Assembly: GCF_905171765.1 (NCBI RefSeq)
Contig: NC_053391.1
Span: 112,519,409-112,583,408 of the forward strand
Reading direction: 5' to 3'
Length of the DNA stretch: 64,000 bases
Source of the DNA: Bufo bufo
Taxonomy: Eukaryota > Chordata > Amphibia > Anura > Bufonidae
Every line of letters starts with the position of its first letter. Position 1 is the first letter of the stretch. The notes under the pieces are model-generated. The model saw only the letters and a list, made by a program, of their open reading frames with translations, had not been told where the DNA came from and did no database searches. Positions 36,131-46,526 of the stretch are shown piece by piece. The position numbers were made by a program, and so were the translations under genes.

Positions 36131-36969
36131 TTGTGAAAATGCACTGATTGAATAATTTGAGGCTACCACCAGGAAATAAATCTGCTTTTTTTGTTAGATT
36201 TGGGATGAATTCTGAGTCGGTAGAACTGATTCATCAATTTCTAAATCAGTTCCATACATGCACAATATATTTTTGCAACAAGTTTCTACAGATTAGCTGT
36301 GTATGAAGATGTTCTTCTATTCTTACAAGTTCACTTTTCAGACAAAATTAATTCCCAGATTTGTTTAGGTCTGAGTTTTTATTTTATTTTATTTTTTCAT
36401 TTTTTAGAACCTTTGCATATTTGACAGAAATAAACTGCAAATATTTTGTGTCTTAACACAGACTTTTAATAAGAATTTGTAGAACATAATGATAAATACA
36501 ATGCATTATGTGCCCATTAAACCAAATTGATTTGTTCTAGCATTACTGGCTGCAATTTAAAAGTATTTTTGGTGTGGAATAAATCTATCGAGCTCTGTAT
36601 AAGTCTGGGACAGATTCTTTGTCAGTGACCATATTTTTCCCTCATTAATGTTTAAAACCATCCCAGCTTCTGAAATCCCTCCGGAGCAATAGAAAGCTGA
36701 ACTTTGCATATGAAAGAGACTTATCTCCCATTTATTAAAATGACAGGTCTGACAACGGATCAGACACTGAACATCATATGCCGGGAGAGAAAAATAAATG
36801 ATAAGACTATAAAATAAACGCATGACTCATAAGAAGACTGTAAATAAGCTATTATTTTGTGGAGTTGGTGTTACATGGACAACCAGAGAATTTATATGCA
36901 TGCAATTCTAATATTGTGAATGGAGATTATTAGTTTATATCATATTTATTAGCATTTAGAGTTTATGTT
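36131..36969. other. A/T-rich stretch, nothing recognised
   Basis: Apart from the flanking block at 36132-36172 no structure or gene was recognised. Confidence 0.45.
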
Positions 36970-39000
36970 TAGAGATGAGCGAATCGAAGCTGATGAAGTT
37001 GAATTCGATCCGAATTTCAGGAAAAAAAATTATTTGCACCGAAGCCGAATTTCCTCGCGCTTCATGGTAACGAATCGCATTTTTACCTAAAATGGCTGCT
37101 GCATGTGTGATGACATGGAGAAAGGAACTCTTGGAAGGCGGGATCACCTATAATGCCATGCATGCAGCTAATCAGCAGCCAGCCCTGTGATGTCACAGCC
37201 CTATAAATAGCTTCAGCCATCCTAGATTCTGCCATTTTCCAGTGTACTTAGTGCAGTGAGAGACGTCAGCAGGCGCTAGGGACAGTGCTAGACAAAACTT
37301 CATTGTGCTAAAAAAACTATTTCGAAGTGTAGGGCAAGACTATTCAAGGTGTAGGGAAAGGATAGAGAGGAATCATTCCATAGCATTTATGTTGAACAGG
37401 GTTCAGTAGAGGAGGTTACAGCCTGGGTAATAGGAACAATCCTATTACACCTTGCTGCACTGACTGGGGATCCAAATTGCCATTTTACAGATCTGTAATT
37501 CCAGCAAACCATTCTTATTGGGGTGCAAGTGCTGTTTGATAAAGCCTTTAACAGGGTTTATTACAAAGAAATATTTATATGTCTTATTTGCCCTTGTGCG
37601 GTGCAGTTATATGTTCTAAAACATTTTTTGGCTTGTATTAGTGGAAAAAAAGGGCCTATTATCCGTTGTGTGGTGAAGTGCTAAAATTACAGCCCTTTTT
37701 GTCATGTATTAGTGGCAAAAGTAAAATATATATATATAAGTAAAATATCAGCTGTGCAGTTATGTGTTCTAAAGACTTTTGTGGCGTGTATTAGTGTAAA
37801 AATAAAAAATAAATTTGCCGTTCAAAGGTGTAGCTATATGTTTTAAAGTCTTTTGTGGCATGTATTAGTGGAAAAAGAAAATATATTTGCCATTCAGTGG
37901 TACAGTTATCTGTTCTAAAGCCTTTTCTGATATGTATTAGTGGAAAAAGAAAAAATATTTTTGCTGATTAGTGGTGCAGTTATATGTTCCAAAGCCTTTT
38001 GTGGCGTGTATTAGTGGAAAAAGAAAAAATATATTTGCTAATCAGCGGTGCAGTTATATGTTTTAGTGGAAAAAGATAATTGAAGCAGTACTCACCTGAG
38101 TTTGGCCACTCAGAAGCACTGATACAGCCTAGAGCGGGCTGACATGAATTGTAGACAGAAAATAAAGAAATCCAGCTTCTGAAAAATTTGTCACATTATT
38201 CCAACGTTAAAATCTCCACATACAGGAAAAACACGTATAGATTCTACAAATTTCAGACCTAAAAAAAACGTTATTGTCCTTACTCATGACAACTATACAC
38301 TGGAATGCCAGTCCATATAAAGCAATGTCCCCCCCAACAAAAAAACAGGAGGAGGTCACATGGTCAACATGGGCTGGAGGCAATTAAAAAGAAATTAACT
38401 GCAGCCACCACCACATACTAAACTCTATATGTGCAAACACCCCAAAAAAATAAAAAAATAAATATATATTAAACATCCAATAATAAACTAAACAGCTTTA
38501 GATGAACTGGCATTCCAGTGTATAGTTGTCATGAGTAAGAACCATAAAGTTTTTTTTAGGACCGAAACGCGTAGAACCTATATGTTTTTTCTTTTTTCAG
38601 AAGCTGGATTTCTTTATTTTCTGTCTACAGTTATATGTTTTACAGCCTTTTGTGGCATGTAATAGTGGAAAAAGAAAAAATATATTTGCCATACAGCGGT
38701 GCAGTTATCTGTTCTATAGCCTTTTGTGCCGTGTATTAGTGTAAAAAGAAAATATATATTTGCCGTTCAGCAGTGCAGTTATATGTTTTAAAGCCTTTTC
38801 TGATGTGTATTAGTGGAAAAAGAAAAAATATTTTTGCTGATTAGTGGTGCAGTTATATGTTCCAAAGCCGTTTGTGGTGTGTATTAGTGGAAAAAGAAAA
38901 AAATATATTTGCCGGTCACCTGTTTTAAAGCCTATTGTGCCGTGTATTAGTGTAAAAAGAAAAATATAAATTTGCCGATTAGTGGTGCAGTTATATAGTG
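36970..39000 (+). mobile_element. hAT 5' end and leader tandem array
   Basis: It starts TAGAGATGAGCGAATCGAAG, a hAT-type terminus. A promoter-like CCCTATAAATAGC lies at 37199-37211. From about 37600 to 39000 there are around a dozen units of about 80-90 bp: GGTGCAGTTATATGTT, AAAGCCTTTTGTGGCGTGTA and TTAGTGGAAAAAGAAAA. No transposase follows; the array passes into unrelated repeats near 39000. The array is interrupted by the foldback at 38077-38629. Confidence 0.7.
38077..38629 (+). mobile_element. Penelope-type foldback insertion
   Basis: Inverted arms 38150-38313 and 38506-38629 share GTAGACAGAAAATAAAGAAA and GGCATTCCAGTGTATAGTTG as complements. The right arm carries GACCGAAACGCGTAG (GAAACGCGT at 38564-38572), the conserved 3' part of Penelope-type hammerheads, while the CTGATGA core is degraded. 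The flanks CAGTTATATGTTTTA (38051-38065, 38628-38642) look like a 15-bp duplication, but the host array contains that sequence in each unit, so this is not proof. Confidence 0.5.
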
Positions 39001-39641
39001 CTCGGGGGCTTGGGTCGAACACATCGGGATGCTCGGGTGCTCTACCAAGCACCCGAGCACAATGGAAGTCAAGGGGAGAACCCGAGCATTAAACCAGGAA
39101 CCCCCTGATCTGAAGAGGGGAGGGTGCCTGGTTCATAGGAAAAGGTCAGAAATTTATGGAAACACCACCAAAATGGGAACAGCATGGGGAGGATGTCTGG
39201 ATGCATCTTGGACTTCCAGGTCGCTGCTGGGAACGATGTTGTCCGAGTAGTACGCCACTTTTACAGACTGACAATAATACGCACAAAACCTTTCCTGTAT
39301 ATTTACTTGTATATAAAGTGCAAGTGCTGCCAAAAATTACAAGGAAGAGGCACTCCGATACAACCTGTATATCACATAAAGGAGGACCTAATTCACATTG
39401 TGGTACAATTGTTCAGGTAGTGGGACTCCTACACTCATTAAGCCTATGCACTAAGTGAAAGGGCTGCCAAAAATTACAAGGAACCGGCACTCCAATACAC
39501 CCTTTGTTACACATAAAGGAGGGCATCATACACACCCTTGAAAAATTATGATTGCTAGCCTGCTGGTAACCCTCAAAAACATTTGGAGCAAGGGCCTGCT
39601 CATCTGACCATCTAAAACATTATTGGTGAGGGCCTGTTGCC
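39001..39641 (+). repeat. Decayed transposon end and short tandem repeats
   Basis: Near 39000-39065 a palindromic GCTCGGGTGCT...AGCACCCGAGC block suggests another transposon terminus. Two copies of a unit with GTGCTGCCAAAAATTACAAG and CACATAAAGGAGG lie at about 39320-39400 and 39460-39530. A partial unit of the following array (TGAGGGCCTG) lies at 39627. Confidence 0.5.
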
Positions 39642-39854
39642 GCTTTGGTGACTCTAGATAACCTGGGCCCGATTGCACGTTGCCGTGACGGCGACGATCC
39701 ATTCGAATGTCTTCCCTATCAACTTTCGATGTTATTTTCAGCGCCAACCACAGTGAAGGTGGGTAACGGGGAATCAGAGTTTAATTCTGGAGAGGGAGCC
39801 TGAGAAACTGCTACGGCTATCACTTCCAAGCAAGGCAGCATGCGCGCAAATTAA
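39642..39854 (+). rRNA. 18S rRNA-derived fragment (non-functional)
   Basis: The plus strand reads CTTTGGTGACTCTAGATAAC, GCCCGATTGCACG, GGCGACGATCCATTCGAATG, CCCTATCAACTTTCGATG, GGGTAACGGGGAATCAG, GGAGAGGGAGCCTGAGAAAC and GCGCGCAAATTA, in the order and spacing of the 5' domain of eukaryotic 18S rRNA. Substitutions and small deletions are spread throughout. Only about 210 nt are present, flanked on both sides by units of a GAGGGCCTGC tandem repeat. It is a captured fragment, not an rRNA gene. Confidence 0.9.
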
Positions 39855-40162
39855 CTATTAGGTATAATTATGTGAGGGCCTGCAGCTGAGATGACCCTGT
39901 AAAAGATTGTAGGTGAGGGTCTGCCGGTGAGCTGACCCTCTAAAACATGATATGCGAGGGCCTACAGGTGAGCTGACCCTGTAAAAGATTGTAGGTGAGG
40001 GCCTGCTGGGGAGCTGACTCTCTAAAAAATGATATGTGAGGGCCTGCAGGTGATCTGACCCTCTAAAAAATTATATGTGAGGGCCTGCAACTGAGCTGAC
40101 CCTGTAAAACATTGTAGGCGAGGACCTGCAGCTGAGCTGACCCTGTAAAATATTATATGCGA
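39855..40162 (+). repeat. About 60-65-bp tandem array, GAGGGCCTGCAGCTGAG type
   Basis: Units read GTGAGGGCCTGCAGGTGAGC followed by TGACCCTGTAAAA and ATTATATGCGA or ATTGTAG. About five units follow the 18S-derived piece, and related partial units precede it (39590-39640). This indicates that the rRNA piece lies inside the array. Confidence 0.75.
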
Positions 40163-40164
40163 AG

Positions 40165-41361
40165 GCTGGGGCGTAGATAAGGGGGGGGGATAGGGGGGTT
40201 CAACCCCCCCCCCAGAGTGTCTGTCCTCCTAACTAGTGATGTCCGGTTCATGAACGAATCGTTCATTTGAATCGATTCAGTTCACTGAACCGGAGGACTG
40301 GAGTCGATTCACCTGACTGAGCTGATCCGTGTGAAGCCGCTCAGTCACATAGCGCACAGACAATAGCAGAGACGCCGCCGCTGGCAGCAGGGAGGGACTC
40401 GGGAGGAGCGTAATCTGATCCTAGAGTGGAAGGTGGCTTCTGCCAGCCCCTCCCCTCCCCACCCACCAACCAATCAGAGCTGAGGCAAGGCAAGCACTAG
40501 CAGCTCTGAGCCGTCTGAGTAGTACAGGGAGTCTAAGAATAGAAATGAATCGAATGAGTCACAGGTTAAAAGAATCTAAAGATCCGACTAAGTTAGTGAC
40601 TCATTCGATTCTTTGAGTTAAAAGAACCGTGAGTCACTAGAACAGTTTACACTGAGGCTGTCCTGTCAGACTGTTATCACTGTGGGTAACAATGCACACC
40701 ACAGTGACAGCTCCTGAGTCCTCCTGTCCGGCGTCCGCTTCCCTTGAATCCCTTCACTATCACTATAATCACTCTTCCTGACTCACTCAGTCAGAGAGCT
40801 CAGAAATAGAATGTACCAAGAGCCGACTGAGTCAGCAAGTGAATCGAATAGATAGCATCCGCGCATGCGCACCACCTAGAGTCTTCGGTTCACTTGCGAG
40901 TCAGCTCAGCAGTCAGTAGACTCAGCAAGTGAACCGCCTCCGTGACTCCGTCTCCCGGCGGCCGGCCACGTAACATCACGCGCCTGCTCCGCCTTCATTA
41001 ATAAAGTGGGAGGAGCATGCGCCTGCAACGTGACGTAGTGAGTGACGTCACGTTACGCTGCCGGCCGCCTAGTTTTAGTGTTTGAAGAGCAGGAGCCAGC
41101 CTGGAGCCTATCTGGAGTCCTGACAGTCCTAGTCCCAGTAAGTTAGTAGTGATAGATTATTAGATAGTAGTAGTACATATACTTTGCACAAGTAGCTCAC
41201 TTAGTCACTTACATAAGGAACGGCGGGTCCGTCTTACAATAGGGACACTGTCAGGGACACTGTTATGTGTGGGGGGGGGAGATATCTGTAGATGTGGATG
41301 ATGACTCTTATAATTTGAGAAAGCTGAACCACCCCAGGAGAAAAAATTATCTACGGCCCTG
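40165..41361. mobile_element. Transposon with CAGGGCCGTAGATAA-type termini
   Basis: The left end is GGGGCGTAGATAAGGGGG and the right end is TTATCTACGGCCCTG at 41347-41361. It interrupts the array at 40.16 kb. No matching 8-bp duplication was found, so a rearrangement is possible. It contains a second set of termini (TAGTGATGTCCGGTTC at 40234), GC-rich inverted blocks (CGGCCGGCCACGTAAC near 40972 with GTTACGCTGCCGGCCG near 41052) and clustered TGASTCA motifs. Confidence 0.5.
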
Positions 41362-42130
41362 TAATCAGCACAAGTTAGAATGTGGGCAACTCGGCGGTCG
41401 TTGCGGAGACACTGCAGCATGTAATCGCTCATGTGTGCCAGGCAGCCCAGAGGCAACGAAAAGCTGTCCTCTGTGGGAGGTGTATCGTCTGTGTCCTCTG
41501 TATCCCCCCATCCATGCACCAGTGATGGCTATGAGCTGGTCTGGGTGCCACCCTGCTGTGAACATGGTTCCTCTTCCTCCATCTCCTCCTCCTCATCCTC
41601 CAGAACTGTGCCTTGGCTGGACAATTGTGTACCTTGGGTTTGTGGGTGCATGAACCCACCCTCGGAGCCACTTGGGAATGACTGGCCAGAAACCCTACGA
41701 AATTATCCCTCCTCCTCCTCCTGTGCCACATCCTCTTCCATCATCACCAGGATCATTTTTTCAAGTAGGCATAGAAGTGGGATAGTAACGCTGAGAACGG
41801 CATTATCGGCACTGCCCATGTTGGTAGAGTACTCGAAACAGCGCAACAAGGAACACAGGTCTCTCATGGAGGCCCAGTCATTAGTGGTGAAGTGGTGCTG
41901 TTCCGCCGAGCGACTCACCCATGTGTGCTGCAGCTGAAACTGCACTATCGCTGGCTGCTGTTCGCACAGTCTGGCCAGCATGTGCAAGGTGGATTTCCAC
42001 CTTGTGGGCACGTCGCATATTAGGCGGTGAGCCGGAAGGCCGAAGTTACGCTGCAGCGCTGACAGGTGAGCAGCAGCAGGGTGAGAACGCCGAAAGCGCG
42101 CACAGACGGCCCACACTTTATGCAGCAGCT
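41362..42130 (-). pseudogene. hAT transposase, middle part, broken
   Basis: Minus strand 42130-41703 reads SELLHKVWAVCARFRRSHPA, then ICDVPTRWKSTLHMLARL, ASMRDLCSLLRCFEYSTN and PLLCLLEKM. DVPTRWxSTLHML is the signature of BED-type hAT transposases. Further left, in other frames, HMSDYMLQCLRNDRRVAHIL and ADYRAVDNFF follow, colinear with 50690-50780. The element at 42136 interrupts the upstream coding part, and 41361 truncates the C terminus. Confidence 0.85.
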
Positions 42131-42135
42131 CTGAC

Positions 42136-43743
42136 TAGAGTTGAGCGAACACCTGGATGTTCGGGTTCGAGAAGTTCGGCCGAACTTCCCGGAAATGTTT
42201 GAACCCGACCCGAACTTCGTCCCGAACCCGAACCCCATTGAAGTCAATGGGGACCCGAACTTTTCGGCACTAAAAAGGCTTTAAAACAGCCCAGGAAAGA
42301 GCTAGAGGGCTGCAAAAGGCAGCAACATGTAGGTAAATCCCCTGCAAACAAATGTGGATAGGGAAATGAATAAAAAAAAAAAAAATAATAATAATAATAA
42401 TTAACCAATATCAATTGGACAGAGGTCCCATAGCAGAGAATCGGGCTTCACGTCAGCAGAGAATCAGTCTCTTCATGCCATAGCAGAGAATCAGGCTTCA
42501 TGTCAGCAGAGAATCAGTCTTCATGTCATAGCAGAGAATCAGGCTTTACGTCACCCACCACTGGAACAGGCCACTGTCACATATTTAGGCCCCGGCACCC
42601 AGACAGAGGAGAGAGGTCCCATAACAGAGATTCAGGCTTCATGTCAGCAGAGAATCAGTCTTCATGTCATAGCAGAGAATCAGGCTTCACGTCACCCACC
42701 ACTGGAACAGGCCACTGTGACACATTTAGGCCCAGGCACCCAGGCAGAGGAGAGAGGTCCCATAACAGAGATTCAGGCTTCATGTCAGCAGAGAATCAGT
42801 CTTCATGTCATAGCAGATAATCAGGCTTCACGTCACCCACCACTGGAACAGGCCACTGTCACATATTTAGGCCCCGGCACCCAGACAGAGGAGAGAGGTC
42901 CCATAACAGAGATTCAGGCTTCATGTCAGCAGACAATCAGTCTTCATGTCATAGCAGAGAATCAGGCTTCACGTCACCCACCACTGGAACAGGCCACTGT
43001 GACACATTTAGGCCCAGGCACCCAGGCAGAGGAGAGTTGTCCCGTAACAGAGATTCAGGCTTCATGTCAGCAGAGAATCAGTCTTCATGTCATAGCAGAG
43101 AATCAGGCTTCACGTCACCCACCACTGGAACAGGCCACTGTCACATATTTAGGCCCAGGCACCCAGGCAGAGGAGAGAGGTCCCATAACAGAGATTCAGG
43201 CTTCATGTCAGCACAGAATCAGTCTTCATGTCATAGCAGAGAATCAGGCTTCACGTCACCCACCACTGGAACAGGCCACTGTCACATATTTAGGCCCAGG
43301 CACCCAGGCAGAGGAGAGAGGTCCCATAACAGAGATTCAGGCTTCATGTCAGCACAGAATCAGTCTTCATGTCATAGCAGAGAATCTGGCTTCACGTCAC
43401 TCACCACTGGAACAGGCCACTGTCACATATTTAGGCCCCGGCACCCAGACAGAGGAGAGAGGTCCCATAACAGAGATTCAGGCTTCATGTCAGCAGAGAA
43501 TCAGTCTTCATGTCATAGCAGAGAATCAGGCTTCACGTCACCCATTAGTAGGCATGGCTGTGATGGCTTCTAAGGTCAGACAGTTAATCGCTTGTTGATT
43601 GGCTGCTCTGCAGCCTTTCAAAAAGCTCCAATAAAGCACTAAACCCGAACTTTTACTGAAATGATCGGTTTCGGGTCCGGGGTCCAAAAATCCTAAAGTT
43701 CGGTACGAACCTGAACTTTACAGTTCGGGTTCGCTCAACCCTA
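42136..43743. mobile_element. Non-autonomous hAT element with a satellite core
   Basis: The left end TAGAGTTGAGCGAACACC and right end GGTTCGCTCAACCCTA are inverted. The right end, inverted, is colinear with the start of the hAT element at 61431, and the left end matches the inverted right end at 52150-52272. Between the ends is mostly a 141-bp array. No 8-bp duplication is visible, and the flanks differ in strand (a minus-strand transposase middle at left, a plus-strand C-terminal tail at right), which suggests rearrangement after or during insertion. Confidence 0.78.
42420..43545 (+). repeat. 141-bp tandem array, about 7.5 copies
   Basis: Each unit contains AATCAGGCTTCACGTCACCC, CCACTGGAACAGGCCACTGT, ATTTAGGCCC, GAGGAGAGAGGTCCCATAAC and GAATCAGTCTTCATGTCA. 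Units differ at few positions. Each has an internal sub-repeat of AGCAGAGAATCAG. Because 141 is 47 codons, two plus-strand phases stay open for 216 and 293 codons. Confidence 0.93.
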
Positions 43744-44200
43744 GTCAAGATGAATCAGGAGTGGATCAGCCAGGATTTCCACCCATCAATGCCTGGTGCA
43801 TCAGAATAGATCATCCATGGAGCCACACCAACACAGAAAAAAGAGACCGGTTTCTTCTGGTTACCTGCCTCAGCTACTATTCTGATGCTGTCATCCGCCT
43901 GATGCCACACATCTGATGTCAAGTACTCCTTCTTTCAACCACCATCTTCAGTGGGTATTGGTATTGCCACCCACCTCCACACTATGTCACCTTGCCACTC
44001 TTTGTTTTCCTCATGCTGCTGCCACCTCCACACTATGCCACCTTGCCACTTTGTGCTCTCCTCATGCTGCTGCTGCCACCTTCACACTATGTCACCTTGC
44101 CACTCTGTGGTCTTTTGATGCTGCTGTCACCTCCACACTGTCATTGTGACTCTCTGTGGCCTTGTGTTTCTGCCGCCACCTCCACACTTTTTTTGGCATT
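43744..44200 (+). pseudogene. hAT transposase C-terminal end with 3' UTR array
   Basis: KMNQEWISQDFHPSMPGASE and a stop occupy 43748-43810, matching the last residues of the hATC region seen at 18085 (KMNEAWIS) and 50962. After a short spacer come about four units of 51-54 bp (CACTATGTCACCTTGCCACT and CTCATGCTGCTGCCACCT; 43960-44190). This is the same array as 19255-20585 in reverse, so it fixes that array as 3' UTR. Confidence 0.78.
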
Positions 44201-44476
44201 AGCAATTATGATAGATTACTGACCAAATGCTGACGGAGTGAAGGTGGATGCTCAACAGACAGGATCCATTTTTTCTTTTTTTTTCTTCTGACGGATTAGA
44301 GGAAAAATAATCAGTGACGTCAATACAAACTTACTGCTGACACCCTCTCCACTCTTTCGGGGGGCTCTACTTTTATAAGCGTTTAATAGAACAGGTTCTG
44401 TTGACATTTTTGTGGAATCATCTGCTGACGGTGTGAAAAGAGTGCGCTTCTTCTTAGTACTAACATCAACCTATAA
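44201..44476. other. Unassigned stretch
   Basis: Probably the remaining 3' flank of the hAT remnant. No gene, terminus or repeat was recognised. Confidence 0.35.
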
Positions 44477-44785
44477 GGCTGGGTTCATATTTGAGTTATT
44501 TGGTCAGTATTGGCCCCGTGACTGCCCAAATAAGTGAAGTGTGCAGTAATTCTAAGAGCGATGCCTGTCATCTGCATGTCATACTGACTCACAGTTTAAT
44601 TTCACTACCAAAGCAGACTCCCTATGCGTGTTACAGCAAGCACAGTGTTCTACACCACTATAAAGGCTCTCTGCAGCCAGGAAATAGCCGTTTTTAACGT
44701 GATTCGCTGCATATCATTTTGGATTGAAGCAATTTTTTTCAAAAACTGGCCGAATCTAATTTTTTTAAAATTCACTCATCTCTTT
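44477..44785. mobile_element. TWA MITE fragment and possible hAT end
   Basis: TAA followed by GGCTGGGTTCATATTTGAGT at 44474 resembles the MITE at 8326. CCAAATAAGTGAAGTGTG near 44527 resembles its right part. The stretch ends with AAATTCACTCATCTCT near 44782, which looks like an inverted hAT terminus. Boundaries are unclear. Confidence 0.4.
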
Positions 44786-44958
44786 TTATGTTGCCCTAGG
44801 CACTTTTAGTGCTTAGGTCCTTTTTAATTTGGCTAAAGATGCCTATTGAATAAAGGGTAAACAGTAGTTATATAAAATGATTTTGACCATGCAGTAAAAA
44901 ACTGTGAAATACATTTACGTTACATTGTTACCAGGAAGAAATGCATACTAAATAACTA

Positions 44959-45306
44959 AAGTTCGTGTTCATACTGAATATTGAGGGTTTAGGGCTAGTG
45001 TTGGGCGCGAATATTTGAATCGCCAATATTAATCGCGAATATCGGCACTTCGAGAATTTGCAAATAATTAGAATATAGTGATATATATTAGTAATTTGGA
45101 GTATTCTAGATTTTTTTTTCATTAGTAACGAGAGGTTACTGATGAAAAAAAAAATCTAGAATATTCCAAATTACTAATATATATCACAATATTCTACATA
45201 TTTGCTAATTCTTGAAGTGCAGATATTCGCGATTAATATTGGCGATTCAAATATTCGCGCCCAAAACTAGCCCTAAACCCTCAATGTTCAGTATGAACAC
45301 GAACTT
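44959..45306. repeat. Long inverted repeat with 5-nt loop
   Basis: Arms of about 170 bp (44959-45129 and 45135-45306) are about 95% complementary around GAGAG. Each arm contains the first 135 bp of the hAT MITE and 37 bp of the flanking host hAT (AAGTTCGTGTTCATACTGAA and beyond). The second arm therefore is a copied, inverted piece of terminus plus flank, not an ordinary terminal repeat. Confidence 0.92.
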
Positions 45307-46526
45307 GCTTGTGGGCCATTGAGAAGGCTGCAATGTCTTTCTCTGAGCTTAGCAACATCCCTAGCAACCAATAGGAAAGTGTCACACCCTGCCCTGTGCG
45401 TGTTTTGAGGAGATCTGTCAGTTGCTGCATGTAACTCGATCTGACAGTTTGCTTTGTTGTGGGTTTGAACTGAATCCCACCTCCTCCCAGGTGTTGTTCT
45501 TTAGGCAATTGGTGAGGCTATTTATTCCTCCCTCTCCCTATAGCCTTTTCGGGTTATAGTTCTGCCTTGTGTGAGCTCTGGAAGTTTGGTGGATCGTCTG
45601 CTCCAACACATCTCTAGATAAGTCCTTTTCCCTTTTTCTTTCTGTGTCTGTTTTTACTAGGCTTGTAGGGTGACTCTAGCTCCTTCGGTTGTTGAAGGAG
45701 CTGGGTGTCTTTTTCCCTATTCCCTACAGCTGAGGGTTTGGTTCAGTGTGATAGTCTTAGGTACGTGGCCATGTGCATATCTACCATCAAGATATGCACA
45801 TGGGCATAGCAGCTTAGGGAAAGTGTTTTAGGGATTGCTAGGAGGTGACCCGTTTGTTCCCTAGCATTTGGTGCCTAGTCAGTTGTTTTGTTTGCCTTGT
45901 TGTGTTCTGTTTCCTTCCCTTATCTCACCTACCGTGACAGAAAGTTGCTTACCCCTTACTATATAAGACCCTCCCCTGCAGTCATTTTCTACAGTTTTTT
46001 TTAAGTTCTGAGAGAGACAGCAGTGTCATTGCTGTGCTCTGTGCTTTCCACACTACATTAGATAGATAGTTAGATAACTTACATATATAATACAGATAGT
46101 TAGTGGGAGATAGTCAGTATAGGTTATATCCTTATATAGTGTAGCTGTTGTAGTGCAGTGTGTTAGGTAGTGTAATAGGTTCTGCTGTCCATACATACAT
46201 GCAAACCTGCTAAAATGTGAAGTTTTATATATTGCGCCAAAATATTCGGATCATTAGTGCCAATTAGTGTAATCGCAAATATATTGGAGCACTCTTACTG
46301 CATATAAAGCCTTTTTTTAATGTTCTGCCGTGCCAACAATTTTCTCCAGTCTCAGGAAAATGCAGCAAAAGTGACCCACGCCTGTATTTTGCATTACGCG
46401 AATATTACATTGCCGATTTTTCGCAATCAAGAAAATTATCTTGAATTTGCGAATATATGACGAATATTCACCCAAATATTCGGGAAATATCACAAATTCT
46501 TATATAGCCCCTGCCACTCATTACTA
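44996..46526 (+). mobile_element. hAT MITE with nested solo LTR
   Basis: Starts TAGTGTTGGGCGCGAAT and ends CACTCATTACTA. The flanks tttagggc and ttttggac agree at 6 of 8 bases, a decayed 8-bp TSD. Apart from the solo LTR (45380-45939) and the inverted duplication, it is colinear with the reverse complement of 55550-56315 (TTGCTTGTGGGCC, CTTAGCAACATCCC, ACAGCAGTGTCATTGCTGTG). No transposase is encoded. Confidence 0.82.
45380..45939 (+). mobile_element. Solo LTR (560 bp) with 5-bp TSD
   Basis: The block begins TGTCAC and ends GTGACA (TG...CA with 6-bp inverted ends) and is flanked by a perfect gaaag duplication (45375-45379, 45940-45944). The uninterrupted site is seen in the related MITE at 56.08 kb. 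A TATTTATTCC promoter-like motif lies near 45519. An internal hairpin, CATGTGCATATCT / AGATATGCACATG, lies at 45769-45801. Solo LTRs arise by recombination between the two LTRs of a retroelement; no internal gene remains and the family is not named here. Confidence 0.88.

Noticed and set aside
42420..43545. Regular repeats as a CRISPR array
   Set aside because: The repeats are directly tandem with no unique spacers, in a eukaryotic transposon.
42717..43598. Long open frames of 293 and 216 codons
   Set aside because: They arise from a 141-bp tandem unit (47 codons) and have no start context, family motif or codon signal.
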